NCBI GenBank assembly: GCA_024398295.1
Contig: JAKSJL010000010.1
Location: 1-40,474, forward strand
DNA: 40,474 nt
Direction: 5' to 3'
From: Bacteroidales bacterium
GTDB lineage: Bacteria; Bacteroidota; Bacteroidia; Bacteroidales; UBA932
Below the pieces are notes generated by a model. It was not told the DNA's origin, ran no database searches, and was given only the letters and a program-made list of their open reading frames with translations. A program made the translations under genes and the position numbers. Positions 22,233-30,789 of the stretch are shown here, piece by piece (position 1 is the stretch's first letter; each line of letters opens with the position of its first letter).

Positions 22233-24007
22233 TGGCATCATATCTACAGATAGAGAACATTTCCAAGTCGTACGGGACGAAGGTCCTGTTCGAGAACATT
22301 GGATTCAATATAAATGAAGGCGACAAGATAGCCCTCATTGCCCCGAACGGCACCGGCAAGACCACTCTCATGAAGATCCTCGCCGGCAAGGACAAGTCTG
22401 ATTCTGGCGGAAAGATCACCTTCCTGAAGCAGATACGCATCGCATTTCTCGAGCAGGAATACGATTTCGAGCCGCACAGGGAGGCATTTGACCAGATAAT
22501 GAAATCATCCTCACAGTTCACTGACGGACTGGATGATGATGGGCTCTTTCAGTATGAGCTGCGCGTTAAGCAGATCCTGACGGACTTCGGCATTGCGCTT
22601 GACGCGAAGATGTCGAACCTCTCGGGTGGAGAGGTGAAGAGAGTGGCGCTAACGCAGATGCTGGCGACGGACGCAGACTTCCTCATCATGGATGAGCCTA
22701 CAAACCACCTCGACATCGACGCCATCGAGTATCTCGAGAACACATTGAAGCGCTCGCGCTGCACCCTCTTCATGGTCACGCACGACAGGTATTTCCTCGA
22801 CAGGGTGTGCAACACAGTCATGGAGATGGACAGGGGCAATGTATACGTGTACCGTGGAGACTACGAAAACTACCTGGAGAAGCGTCAGGAGAGGATAGAG
22901 AACTACAATGCGGAGACAGACAAGGTAAGGAACATCCTCAGACGCGAGCTGGAGTGGATACACGCCACCCCATGTGCGAGATCCGGAAAGGCGAAATATC
23001 GCATCAATGCCTTCTATGAGCTGAAGGACAGAGCAGAAGACACATATACCTCGAAACAGGTACGCATAGCGGATGACCTGGGAGAGGCATCAAGGCTCGG
23101 CACGAAGATCATCAACTGCAAGGACCTCTCATTCTACTACGACGACAAGTGCTATCTCTCGCACTTCACCTACAACTTCCAGCGCTACGAGCGTGTGGGC
23201 ATAGTAGGAAGGAATGGAGTAGGAAAGAGCACCTTCATCAACCTCCTCACAGGCGTGCCTCAGGGAGGTGTGACGACTGGAGTCATAGAGCGTGGAGAGT
23301 CCCTCAAGATAGGCTACTACCATCAGAGCGGAATGAAGTTCGACGAGGACCAGACTGTCCTTGAGACAGTCAATGACACCCGTCTGCTGGGGCAGTTCCT
23401 CTTCCCTCACGAGATGCTGAACACGAAGGTGGGAAGGCTCTCCGGTGGAGAGAGAAGACGTCTGTATCTACTCACCATCCTCATGCAGAACCCGAACCTT
23501 CTCATACTTGATGAGCCTACCAATGACCTCGATATCGTCACGCTGAATGTGCTCGAAGAATACCTCCTGGCTTTCAAGGGATCTCTTATCATCGTATCGC
23601 ACGACAGACATTTCCTCGACAGGCTTGTAGATCATCTTCTCGTGTTCTGTGGAGATGGCGTGCTCAAGGATTTCATAGGTAAGTTCAGTGAGTACAGGTC
23701 ATACATCAAAGACTACGAGGCAGAGCAGAAAAAGCGCCTCAAAGACAAGGAAGTATCTGAGAAAAAGACAGTTGAGAAGCCTCAGGAGGCGCCGAAGAAG
23801 CGTAAGCTCAGCTACAAGGAGACACGCGAGCTAGAGCAGCTGGAGATAGATCTCGTCACTCTTGGCGACGAGAAGAAAGAGCTCGAGGAGAAGCTTTCCG
23901 GAGGCTCACTCCCCTACGATCAGATCGCCGAGATCTCCGCACGCTACGAGGAAGTCAAGAATCTGCTGGACGAGAAGGAGTTCCGCTGGCTTGAACTCTC
24001 AGACTAA
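22232..24007 (+). CDS. ABC-F family ATPase (Uup-like)
   Basis: 591 residues with two ABC domains and no membrane segment. Domain 1 has Walker A APNGTGKTT (37-45), signature LSGGE and Walker B LIMDEPTNHLD. Domain 2 has GRNGVGKST, LSGGERRR and LILDEPTNDLD. The linker between them (about 190-290) is helical and charged. The C-terminus (about 510-591) is a Lys/Glu-rich coiled coil like the Uup C-terminal domain. ABC-F proteins act on ribosomes, or on branched DNA in the case of Uup. It is not an obvious antibiotic-resistance type. Its ATG overlaps the trkA stop by one base, and adenine deaminase starts five bases after its end. Confidence 0.93.
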   Translation: MASYLQIENISKSYGTKVLFENIGFNINEGDKIALIAPNGTGKTTLMKILAGKDKSDSGGKITFLKQIRIAFLEQEYDFEPHREAFDQIMKSSSQFTDGLDDDGLFQYELRVKQILTDFGIALDAKMSNLSGGEVKRVALTQMLATDADFLIMDEPTNHLDIDAIEYLENTLKRSRCTLFMVTHDRYFLDRVCNTVMEMDRGNVYVYRGDYENYLEKRQERIENYNAETDKVRNILRRELEWIHATPCARSGKAKYRINAFYELKDRAEDTYTSKQVRIADDLGEASRLGTKIINCKDLSFYYDDKCYLSHFTYNFQRYERVGIVGRNGVGKSTFINLLTGVPQGGVTTGVIERGESLKIGYYHQSGMKFDEDQTVLETVNDTRLLGQFLFPHEMLNTKVGRLSGGERRRLYLLTILMQNPNLLILDEPTNDLDIVTLNVLEEYLLAFKGSLIIVSHDRHFLDRLVDHLLVFCGDGVLKDFIGKFSEYRSYIKDYEAEQKKRLKDKEVSEKKTVEKPQEAPKKRKLSYKETRELEQLEIDLVTLGDEKKELEEKLSGGSLPYDQIAEISARYEEVKNLLDEKEFRWLELSD

Positions 24008-24012
24008 AAAAA

Positions 24013-25653
24013 ATGAATATGGAAAACAGAACGCGATTCAAAGGACATATCGTCGATATAGTGGCGAAACGAATATTCGGAGGAGAAATACGCATCGTGG
24101 ATGGCAGGATCGACTCCATCAAGGAGTGTGAGGTCGATGAGAGCAGTCCATACTTCATGCCCGGATTCATTGACTCTCATGTCCATATCGAGAGTTCCAT
24201 GATGACTCCTGTGGAGTTTGCAAGGATTGCCACCCAGCACGGAACTATCGGTGCAGTATGCGATCCACACGAGATTGCCAATGTCCTGGGAAGTGAGGGT
24301 ATCGAACTGATGCTCAAGCTATCAAAGTTGGCAGACTTCCGCTTCGCATTCGGAATGCCATCGTGCGTTCCTTCCTGCAATAAAGATATAGAGACTTCTG
24401 GATTTGTCCTCGGACCTGAAGAGGTAGACAAGTTCATGAAAAGAGATGACATCTATTTCCTCGCTGAAATGATGAACTTCCCTGGCGTAATCGGGAAGGA
24501 TCCAGAAGTGATGGCAAAGATAGCATCGTCAAAGGCCGCAGGAAAGCCTATCGACGGCCATGCTCCTGGACTTGTCGGACTAGACAGGGAAAGATATGCT
24601 GAGGCTGGAATATCTACAGACCACGAGTGCACCACCATCGAGACTGGACGTGCTGCTGTCAAGAGTGGAATGATAGTCCAGATCAGAGAAGGATCAGCGG
24701 CCAAGGACTATGCTGCGCTATCGCCTCTGATCGCTGAAGCGCCAGGTATGGTCATGCTATGCACAGATGACTGTCATCCGAACGACTTTGTCAGAGGACA
24801 TGTCGACAGAATAGTCAGACGAGCCATCAGTGATGGCTACGACATAATGGATATCCTGACTGCGGCTTGCCTGACTCCTGTCAAGCATTATGGGATTCCC
24901 GCCGGACTCCTCCAGGTCGGAGATCCTGCTGACTTCATTGTCGTGACTGACCTCACAAAAGACTTCCGTGTGATGAAGGCATACATCAACGGAGAAAAGG
25001 TATTCTCATCAAAAGGCCAATATACAGCAAACAGATTACTGGAACGCTCTGTAAGTGTGCAGAAGGATCTTGTGCTGCACATGTCAAATAACTTCAATGC
25101 CATGCCTATCTGTGAGGAGGACATTGCAAGGATAGCCACCAAGGATGAGAATATCATCGTAGCTTCTGATGGGTCTCTCTTCACGAAGCACGAGAAAGGT
25201 CAGGTAGACAGTTCCGTCCAGAAGATGGTTGTCCTCGACAGATACACCAAGGGCGCCAAGCCAAAGGTCGCCTATATCAAAGGATTCGACATAACTAAGG
25301 GAGCTGTCGCCCAGAGCATTGCCCACGACTGTCATAACATAGTCGCCGTCGGTAGCGATGACAAGGAACTCGTAAAGGTAGTGAATCGCGTAATAGAGAT
25401 GAAGGGTGGTATCGCTGTCAGCGATGGCACCATCATGGAAGACTTGCCTCTGCCAATAGCTGGAATCATCTCACCTCTATGCGGTCATGAACTTGCATTC
25501 CGCTGCACACTGCTTCAGGAAGCCATAGAAAGAGCCGGATGCAGATTCCACTCACCTTTCATCACGCTGGCCTTCATGTGCCTTCCAGTCATCCCTGAGC
25601 TGAAACTGACAGACAAAGGTCTGTTTGACAGCGTCAACTTCAAGTTCGTCTAA
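24013..25653 (+). CDS. ade: Adenine deaminase
   Basis: 546 residues, the usual length for bacterial adenine deaminase of the amidohydrolase superfamily. Metal-binding motif GFIDSHVHIE has H56 and H58. GAVCDPHEIANVLG, IDGHAPGL, STDHECTT and LCTDDCHPND follow, then the C-terminal beta domain with IAGIISPLCGHE. It converts adenine to hypoxanthine and ammonia in purine salvage. An ATG two codons in (24019) is an equally possible start. It is the last gene of the plus-strand run; its TAA (25651-25653) overlaps the TAG of the convergent symporter gene. Confidence 0.95.
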   Translation: MNMENRTRFKGHIVDIVAKRIFGGEIRIVDGRIDSIKECEVDESSPYFMPGFIDSHVHIESSMMTPVEFARIATQHGTIGAVCDPHEIANVLGSEGIELMLKLSKLADFRFAFGMPSCVPSCNKDIETSGFVLGPEEVDKFMKRDDIYFLAEMMNFPGVIGKDPEVMAKIASSKAAGKPIDGHAPGLVGLDRERYAEAGISTDHECTTIETGRAAVKSGMIVQIREGSAAKDYAALSPLIAEAPGMVMLCTDDCHPNDFVRGHVDRIVRRAISDGYDIMDILTAACLTPVKHYGIPAGLLQVGDPADFIVVTDLTKDFRVMKAYINGEKVFSSKGQYTANRLLERSVSVQKDLVLHMSNNFNAMPICEEDIARIATKDENIIVASDGSLFTKHEKGQVDSSVQKMVVLDRYTKGAKPKVAYIKGFDITKGAVAQSIAHDCHNIVAVGSDDKELVKVVNRVIEMKGGIAVSDGTIMEDLPLPIAGIISPLCGHELAFRCTLLQEAIERAGCRFHSPFITLAFMCLPVIPELKLTDKGLFDSVNFKFV

Positions 25654-26981
25654 TTGTTCTTGAAATACTCCTTGTACCTCGCTTTTACCTTCGGAGCGAG
25701 GTAGAATACTGCGAACATATTTGGAATCGCCATGAGTGCGAATGCGAGATCCATGATGCTGACTGCGACCTCAAGGGAGATGACGCTGGCAGCGACGATG
25801 GAGAACACATAGAAATAGCGATACTTCTGAGCATGCCTTGAACCGAAAAGGTATGATGTACACATGGTTCCGTAGTACGAATACGAGAACATGGTCGAGA
25901 AAGCGAAGATGGTCACCACGAACTCGAGGAGGTACTTACCTACATAAGGAATAAGCACATCGAAAGAGTTAAGTGCGATGGAAAGGCCCTCAACACCGTC
26001 TACCTTATACATGCCTGCCATGATCATAGGAATGGCAGAGAGCGTGCAGACAAGACCTGAGTCAATGGCTGGGCCAAGCATGGCCACAAGGCCCTCACGT
26101 ACAGGCTCAGCGTTCATGGATGCACCATGCATCATGCCCGCTGTACCGACACCGGCTTCATTGACATACATCGCCCTGCGCGCACCGGTGAGTGCCACTG
26201 CAGCAAATGCGCCGAAACCGGCCTTCCAGCAGAACGCGCCACGGAAGATCTCAGCGAACACCATAGGAAGTCTGTCATAATAGGCAATCATGACGCCGAA
26301 CACCATGAGGAAGTAGAAACCCACCATGAGAGGGACTATCTTTGTGGCTACTGAAGAGATGCGCTTGAGGCCTCCGAAGATGACGTATGCCACGATGGCG
26401 CCGATGACGCATCCGATAGCGAAGCGGAGCCAGAAGCCGTCTGTAGCGCCGAGTGGCGCAAGGCATACGGTCACGATAGACTCAGTGAGCTGATTCGCCT
26501 GCATCACCACGAGGCAGCCGAAGAGCGCTGCCACCGCGAAAAACACAGCCAGCGGCTTCAGCTTCTTGGAGATACCCTCAGTGATGACATGCATAGGGCC
26601 ACCCTGTGCGACGCCCTGGTCATCCTTGCCCTTGAACATGATGGCAAGCGTGCCCTCGAAGAACTTCGTCGTCATACCAAGTATGGCGCTGACCCACATC
26701 CAGAATATGGCTCCAGGGCCACCTACACAGAGGGCAATGGCGACACCCGCGATATTTCCCATGCCGACAGTGGAGCTGATGGTGGTCATAAGAGCCTGGA
26801 ATGAGCTAACCTGGCCTTCGCCACGCTGCTTCATCTTCAGCGACTTCACAGCCATGCCAAACTTTCTGAGAGGCAATGCTCCAGTGTACAGGAAAAGGAA
26901 TAGGCCGCCGCCTATCAATAGAATGAAGAGAGGATAACCGCATACGAAGTCAGTTATGCTCTGAATAAACTGTCCGACCAT
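25650..26981 (-). CDS. Sodium:alanine/glycine symporter family (AGCS) transporter
   Basis: 443 residues with about ten hydrophobic helices, inner membrane. The family signature is clear: FQALMTTISSTVGMGNIAGVA (about 60-80) followed by GGPGAIFWMWVSAILGMTTKFFEGTLA. Later motifs are GARRAMYVNEAGVGTAGMMHG and FAFSTMFSYSYYG. AGCS carriers import alanine or glycine (in some cases glutamine) with Na+. It has its own promoter (27029-27058) and a leader hairpin, and runs against ade with overlapping stop codons. The substrate is inferred from the family. No nearby gene shows a specific pathway, but it fits an amino-acid-using lifestyle. Confidence 0.93.
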   Translation of the reverse strand: MVGQFIQSITDFVCGYPLFILLIGGGLFLFLYTGALPLRKFGMAVKSLKMKQRGEGQVSSFQALMTTISSTVGMGNIAGVAIALCVGGPGAIFWMWVSAILGMTTKFFEGTLAIMFKGKDDQGVAQGGPMHVITEGISKKLKPLAVFFAVAALFGCLVVMQANQLTESIVTVCLAPLGATDGFWLRFAIGCVIGAIVAYVIFGGLKRISSVATKIVPLMVGFYFLMVFGVMIAYYDRLPMVFAEIFRGAFCWKAGFGAFAAVALTGARRAMYVNEAGVGTAGMMHGASMNAEPVREGLVAMLGPAIDSGLVCTLSAIPMIMAGMYKVDGVEGLSIALNSFDVLIPYVGKYLLEFVVTIFAFSTMFSYSYYGTMCTSYLFGSRHAQKYRYFYVFSIVAASVISLEVAVSIMDLAFALMAIPNMFAVFYLAPKVKARYKEYFKNN

Positions 26982-26998
26982 AAGATACTACTAACTAA

Positions 26999-27027
26999 AC
27001 GAGGCAGCTCATACAGAACTGCCTCGT
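26999..27027 (-). other. Hairpin in the leader of the AGCS gene, also a possible weak terminator for the gene upstream
   Basis: ACGAGGCAG (26999-27007) pairs perfectly with CTGCCTCGT (27019-27027), 9 bp with an 11-base loop. On the minus strand it lies 36 bases after the MPE-GDPD stop and 18 before the AGCS ATG. The following bases (GTTTAGTTAGTAG) are not a real T tract, so termination would be weak. The AGCS -7 box lies directly upstream, so the AGCS mRNA would begin at or just inside this hairpin. Confidence 0.55.
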
Positions 27028-27028
27028 A

Positions 27029-27058
27029 CAAAGATAGTGTAAAATATCTAAATTACAA
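27029..27058 (-). promoter_or_regulatory. Promoter of the AGCS symporter gene
   Basis: Minus strand: TTG at 27058-27056, a 19-base spacer, then TATCTTTG at 27036-27029, matching TAnnTTTG. The expected start near 27023 places the hairpin 27027-26999 at the very 5' end of the mRNA. Confidence 0.6.
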
Positions 27059-27062
27059 TAAA

Positions 27063-29288
27063 TTAGTATGGTCTGGTGATAGCAAGAAGCCTGTCTGGAT
27101 AGTTCGTGATGATGGCATCACAACCCAGGTCGATGAGCCTCTGCATCTCTTCAGGATCGTCCACTGTCCATGGAACTATCTTTATGTTGCTCTCATGGCA
27201 CTTGTCCACCATCTCCTTGGTCACTACTGAATAGTGAGGGCTAAGCCAGTCCGGAGTGAACTGAAGGAGTGACATAAACTCCTCATAGTCAGGCTGATTT
27301 GAATCAGTAAGATAAGAGAGGATCACACCTGGATATGCCTCATGCATGTAGTTGAGGGCTCTGACATCAAAGCACTGTACCACAAGCCTGTCTCCAAGGT
27401 TGAAGCTGAGCATGTCCTGCATGCAGAGATCTACAAAGGAAACATAGTCAGGCCAGTCCTTTCCTTCTCCCTTGCCTTCCCTAGACTTGATCTCAATGTT
27501 ATATCTAGGCATGCTGAGCTTGTTCTCTACGGCATAAGACTCACAGAACTCAAGAAGGTCCACAAGAAGAGGCTTGACTTCCGGAATGAGGGCCTTCGTA
27601 GGCCATACATCATTTGCCCTGAGACCTACGTCGTACTTGGCGATAGAGTCGTAAGGCATGGTGAAGAGGTACTCCTTTGGCTCATCCTTCTGTACGAGAC
27701 TGCCATCTGGACGGGTAGCGAGACGAGAATGGAAATATCCGTCATGCGATACTACCACGAGGCTGTCTGCCGAGATCTGAAGGTCAAGCTCGAGAGTGTT
27801 ACAGCCCAGGTCCATGGCGTGCTTCATGGATGACTTGGTATCCTCAGGCATGAGACCTGCACCACCACGATGTCCCTGGACATCCACATACTTGGTGAGG
27901 TCCACGTCGTAAGACCATGACTTGCCGAAGCGGCTCTGCACCTTGATGGTAGCAGTCTTTGCATACTGGCTTGGCTCTGCGGCATAGTAGTGTATATTCT
28001 GGCGAGGACGCTTATACTCAGGTATTTCCTTATCCTTGAAAGTCTCATTGATGGCCTTGATGAACTTAGGATCCACATCGGTGGTCTCTGTCATTGCACC
28101 CATATATACGCCATCCTGATACCACTCGATGGTCCACTGGTCATCAGCATCCCAGACATTTGCAATGATGGAGTTTGGATGCCACTTGCTCTCGCCAGGC
28201 TTGATGATGCTTACCTGGAAATCATCGCCGAAGTCAAGTGGATGATAATACCAGCTGAGCTCTCCAGCCTCGCTGGTGAAGATGGAATATCCGCGAGGAG
28301 TACCATCGTTGCACCACTGAGTATCCCACCATGTACCACAGATAGAACCTGGGTTATGCTCCACGATATCGTCAGAGTAGCGGAGATGATTTGAGATGTG
28401 GGTATGGCCGCAGATGAAGTCTACCTTTCTCCCCTTGAGGAGCTCAAGCATCTGCTCTCCGTTCTTCACATCCTTGTGCTTGAACCAGCGGTAAAGAGGG
28501 CTATGCTGAGCGATGATGATATGCTGGTCCTGAGGGATATACTCGAGAAGCTTCCTCACAAAGTTAAGTTCCTCATCTGTATATCCTTCCGCGAACTTCT
28601 TATTCGTGTCGTAGATGATGTTCTTGAGCACTATCACGATATCGGATCCCACGCAGAAAGCATAGTTTACCGGTCCAAAGAAGGACTCATAGTCACGACG
28701 GGCATCGCGCTGTTTCTTGTCTCTGTTGAAGTCATGGTTTCCAATGACTGGATAGAAAGGAACACTTACCTCTGACATCGCGCCCTTGAAAAGAGGGTTT
28801 ATAAGAGAGATGCTGTCCCAGCCGATATCGCCAAGTGAGAGTCCTACAGTGGCATGCTTGGCACTGTAAAGTGCCGCATGCTCCTTGATGTCAGCGAGAG
28901 GCTTGCCCGAGAACTTCTTGAAGTGCTTCTCTGTCTTCATCTGAGGGTCTGACACGGCCAGAATGGTATAGTCAGCGCCATCCTGACCCTTCACAAGCTC
29001 GAAATCGTACTTCTTCGCATCAGTCACGCTCTTGTAGAAGACCGGAGTGCCGGTGGAGAAATCCACGGTATATCCGGAAGGAGATACCACATATACAAAC
29101 ACAGCTTCGTCGCTGAGCTTGAGCCTATAGCTACCGTTTGACTTGGTGGTCGTGAAATTCGTTCCATCGGTGACGATCACGCCCTTGAGGTTCTGCCCCT
29201 GGCAGCTGACCTTTCCCTTTACAGTACGAGCCTCCGCTGTCTGAAGAAGCAGGAGAGCCAATGAAAGAATGGAGATTATCTTTTTCAT
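27063..29288 (-). CDS. Secreted fusion: calcineurin-like metallophosphoesterase plus glycerophosphodiester phosphodiesterase
   Basis: 741 residues, signal peptide 1-20. Domains in order: a small beta-sandwich (22-100, like MetallophosN); a calcineurin-like phosphoesterase (105-320) with D114 and Q116 in SDPQ, D154 in LGDIGWD, N184-H185 in GNHD, H262 in AQHSP and H295/H297 in GHTH; a beta domain (330-465, like MetallophosC); and a GDPD TIM barrel (470-741) with H473-R474 in GHRGG, E500 and D502 in LELDL, and H515 in SHDG. Both active sites look complete. GDPD enzymes cut glycerophosphodiesters to glycerol-3-phosphate and an alcohol; the substrate of the first domain is unknown. It starts five bases after the sulfatase stop and is divergent from an OPA transporter. 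Confidence 0.9.
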   Translation of the reverse strand: MKKIISILSLALLLLQTAEARTVKGKVSCQGQNLKGVIVTDGTNFTTTKSNGSYRLKLSDEAVFVYVVSPSGYTVDFSTGTPVFYKSVTDAKKYDFELVKGQDGADYTILAVSDPQMKTEKHFKKFSGKPLADIKEHAALYSAKHATVGLSLGDIGWDSISLINPLFKGAMSEVSVPFYPVIGNHDFNRDKKQRDARRDYESFFGPVNYAFCVGSDIVIVLKNIIYDTNKKFAEGYTDEELNFVRKLLEYIPQDQHIIIAQHSPLYRWFKHKDVKNGEQMLELLKGRKVDFICGHTHISNHLRYSDDIVEHNPGSICGTWWDTQWCNDGTPRGYSIFTSEAGELSWYYHPLDFGDDFQVSIIKPGESKWHPNSIIANVWDADDQWTIEWYQDGVYMGAMTETTDVDPKFIKAINETFKDKEIPEYKRPRQNIHYYAAEPSQYAKTATIKVQSRFGKSWSYDVDLTKYVDVQGHRGGAGLMPEDTKSSMKHAMDLGCNTLELDLQISADSLVVVSHDGYFHSRLATRPDGSLVQKDEPKEYLFTMPYDSIAKYDVGLRANDVWPTKALIPEVKPLLVDLLEFCESYAVENKLSMPRYNIEIKSREGKGEGKDWPDYVSFVDLCMQDMLSFNLGDRLVVQCFDVRALNYMHEAYPGVILSYLTDSNQPDYEEFMSLLQFTPDWLSPHYSVVTKEMVDKCHESNIKIVPWTVDDPEEMQRLIDLGCDAIITNYPDRLLAITRPY

Positions 29289-29293
29289 ATCAA

Positions 29294-30688
29294 CTAAAAT
29301 GGATTCTGTGGTGGTGCCCAGTCATAGAAGGTCTTGTACGCGCCTCTGCGAGGTGCTCCTGGCTTGTCTGGGTAGAAGTCTTCAAACTGATCGACGCGTT
29401 CCTTGAGGGCAGCGACAGCGGCCTTCAGCTCAGCTGAGGCCTCATCGTACATGACAGGTGCAAACGCGAAATCCGGATCTGCCTTATAGTCATAGATGCG
29501 CCCGTCCCAGAAGTACGCATACTGGTCATTCATCGCATAACGGGAAGCCTTGGGCGAAGGAGTCGTCGGCCAGAGAGGGTTGAAGTGTACAAGGACCAGG
29601 TCCTTCTGCACGTCACCATCGCCACATATCTCAGGGTAGAGAGACACTCCATCAAGAGGCCACTCCTCTGGCACCTTGACGCCCATGATATCCGCGAAAG
29701 TAGGCATGAAGTCAGTGAGGTCCGCAAGATGCTCCACCTGGCGAGGCTGCACCTTGTCACCCCAGCAGATTATGAGCGGCACATGCGTGCCTACATAGTT
29801 TGGCTCACCCTTTCCGCCGCGTACGCGGGTGCCATCCTGCTGCTTCGACACGATGCGGGTCGATGTACCATTGTCCGAGCAGAAGATGAAGATGGTGTTA
29901 TCCCACACGCCCTGGTCCTTCAGGTGCTGCACTATCTCGCCCACCTGCTTGTCGAGGTACTTCACCATGCTGCGGAAGTAGCAGGTGTCCTGGCCCTTCG
30001 TAAAGCGGCTCTCATAGCGCACATCCCACTCATCGTCATCTGGAGTGGTAACGTGAGGAGTGTGTACCAATGGTTCCGTATAATAGAGAAGGAATGGCTG
30101 GTTCTCCGCCACCTTCCTGTCGATGTAGTCGAATGCCCTGTCCTTCATCGAGGCTGGCCCGTAAAGAGCGAAGTCATAACTCTTTCCATTCACATCCCAG
30201 ATGCTGTTTGCGTAGCGGTCAGTCTGGGTCTCCCCTCTCACTTCGCGATAAAGCTCCACCTGGCTGCAGTATGACTCGTCGAAGCCCATGCGGGCGATCA
30301 TGCCTCTGTCGCGGCCAAGCTGCCATTTGCCAATGATAGCGGACTCGTACCCAGCCATGTGTGCAAGCTCAGCGAAGGTATGCTCGTCATCATTGATATA
30401 TCCGAATGCTGAATAGTTCCTGTCGTTGTACTGCCCTGTGAGCAGCTGCACGCGACTCGGCGAGCTCAGCGGCTGCGCATTCATGTTCATGTACTGGATA
30501 CCTACACTCGCGAGGGCATCTATGTTTGGCGTCTCATACTCCGCACCGCCATAGCACCCAAAGGCTTCCGTACCGATATCATCGGCAAAGAAGAAAACTA
30601 TATTTGGTCTCTGCTGAGGTGACGAGCACCCGGCCATGGCCGCAGCGGCGGCTCCCAAGCCTGCAGATAGCTTCAGTGTGGTTTTCAT
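29294..30688 (-). CDS. Lipoprotein sulfatase, Ser-type (alkaline phosphatase superfamily)
   Basis: 464 residues. The N-terminus ends in AMAGC (C21), a lipobox, so it is anchored as a lipoprotein. The sulfatase motif SSPSR is at 75-79 in AQPLSSPSRVQLLTG. S75 is the residue that an anaerobic sulfatase-maturing enzyme would turn into formylglycine. Metal ligands D36-D37 (FADDIG), a second motif GKWQLGRDRG near 120, and FCSDNGTST near 270 complete the site. Substrate cannot be assigned; its partners act on phosphodiesters, and related enzymes in this superfamily hydrolyse phosphate mono- or diesters. First of a two-gene operon. No maturase gene is in the window. Confidence 0.92.
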   Translation of the reverse strand: MKTTLKLSAGLGAAAAAMAGCSSPQQRPNIVFFFADDIGTEAFGCYGGAEYETPNIDALASVGIQYMNMNAQPLSSPSRVQLLTGQYNDRNYSAFGYINDDEHTFAELAHMAGYESAIIGKWQLGRDRGMIARMGFDESYCSQVELYREVRGETQTDRYANSIWDVNGKSYDFALYGPASMKDRAFDYIDRKVAENQPFLLYYTEPLVHTPHVTTPDDDEWDVRYESRFTKGQDTCYFRSMVKYLDKQVGEIVQHLKDQGVWDNTIFIFCSDNGTSTRIVSKQQDGTRVRGGKGEPNYVGTHVPLIICWGDKVQPRQVEHLADLTDFMPTFADIMGVKVPEEWPLDGVSLYPEICGDGDVQKDLVLVHFNPLWPTTPSPKASRYAMNDQYAYFWDGRIYDYKADPDFAFAPVMYDEASAELKAAVAALKERVDQFEDFYPDKPGAPRRGAYKTFYDWAPPQNPF

Positions 30689-30721
30689 GATTTATAAAAA
30701 TATTATAAATATGTAAGAGAA

Positions 30722-30729
30722 CAAAAATA
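30722..30729 (-). promoter_or_regulatory. -7 box (TATTTTTG) for the sulfatase operon
   Basis: Minus strand 30729-30722 reads TATTTTTG, matching TAnnTTTG, 33 bases before the ATG at 30688. It lies back to back with the OPA transporter box at 30743-30750, so one regulator could control both directions. Confidence 0.4.
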
Positions 30730-30742
30730 AGAATTTTTTAGG

Positions 30743-30750
30743 TACTTTTG
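30743..30750 (+). promoter_or_regulatory. -7 box (TACTTTTG) for the OPA transporter gene
   Basis: Matches TAnnTTTG, 39 bases before the ATG at 30790. No clear -33 element. Confidence 0.45.
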
Positions 30751-30789
30751 TGTTTACGATAAAACTGAATTAAATAAATAACCACTAAT

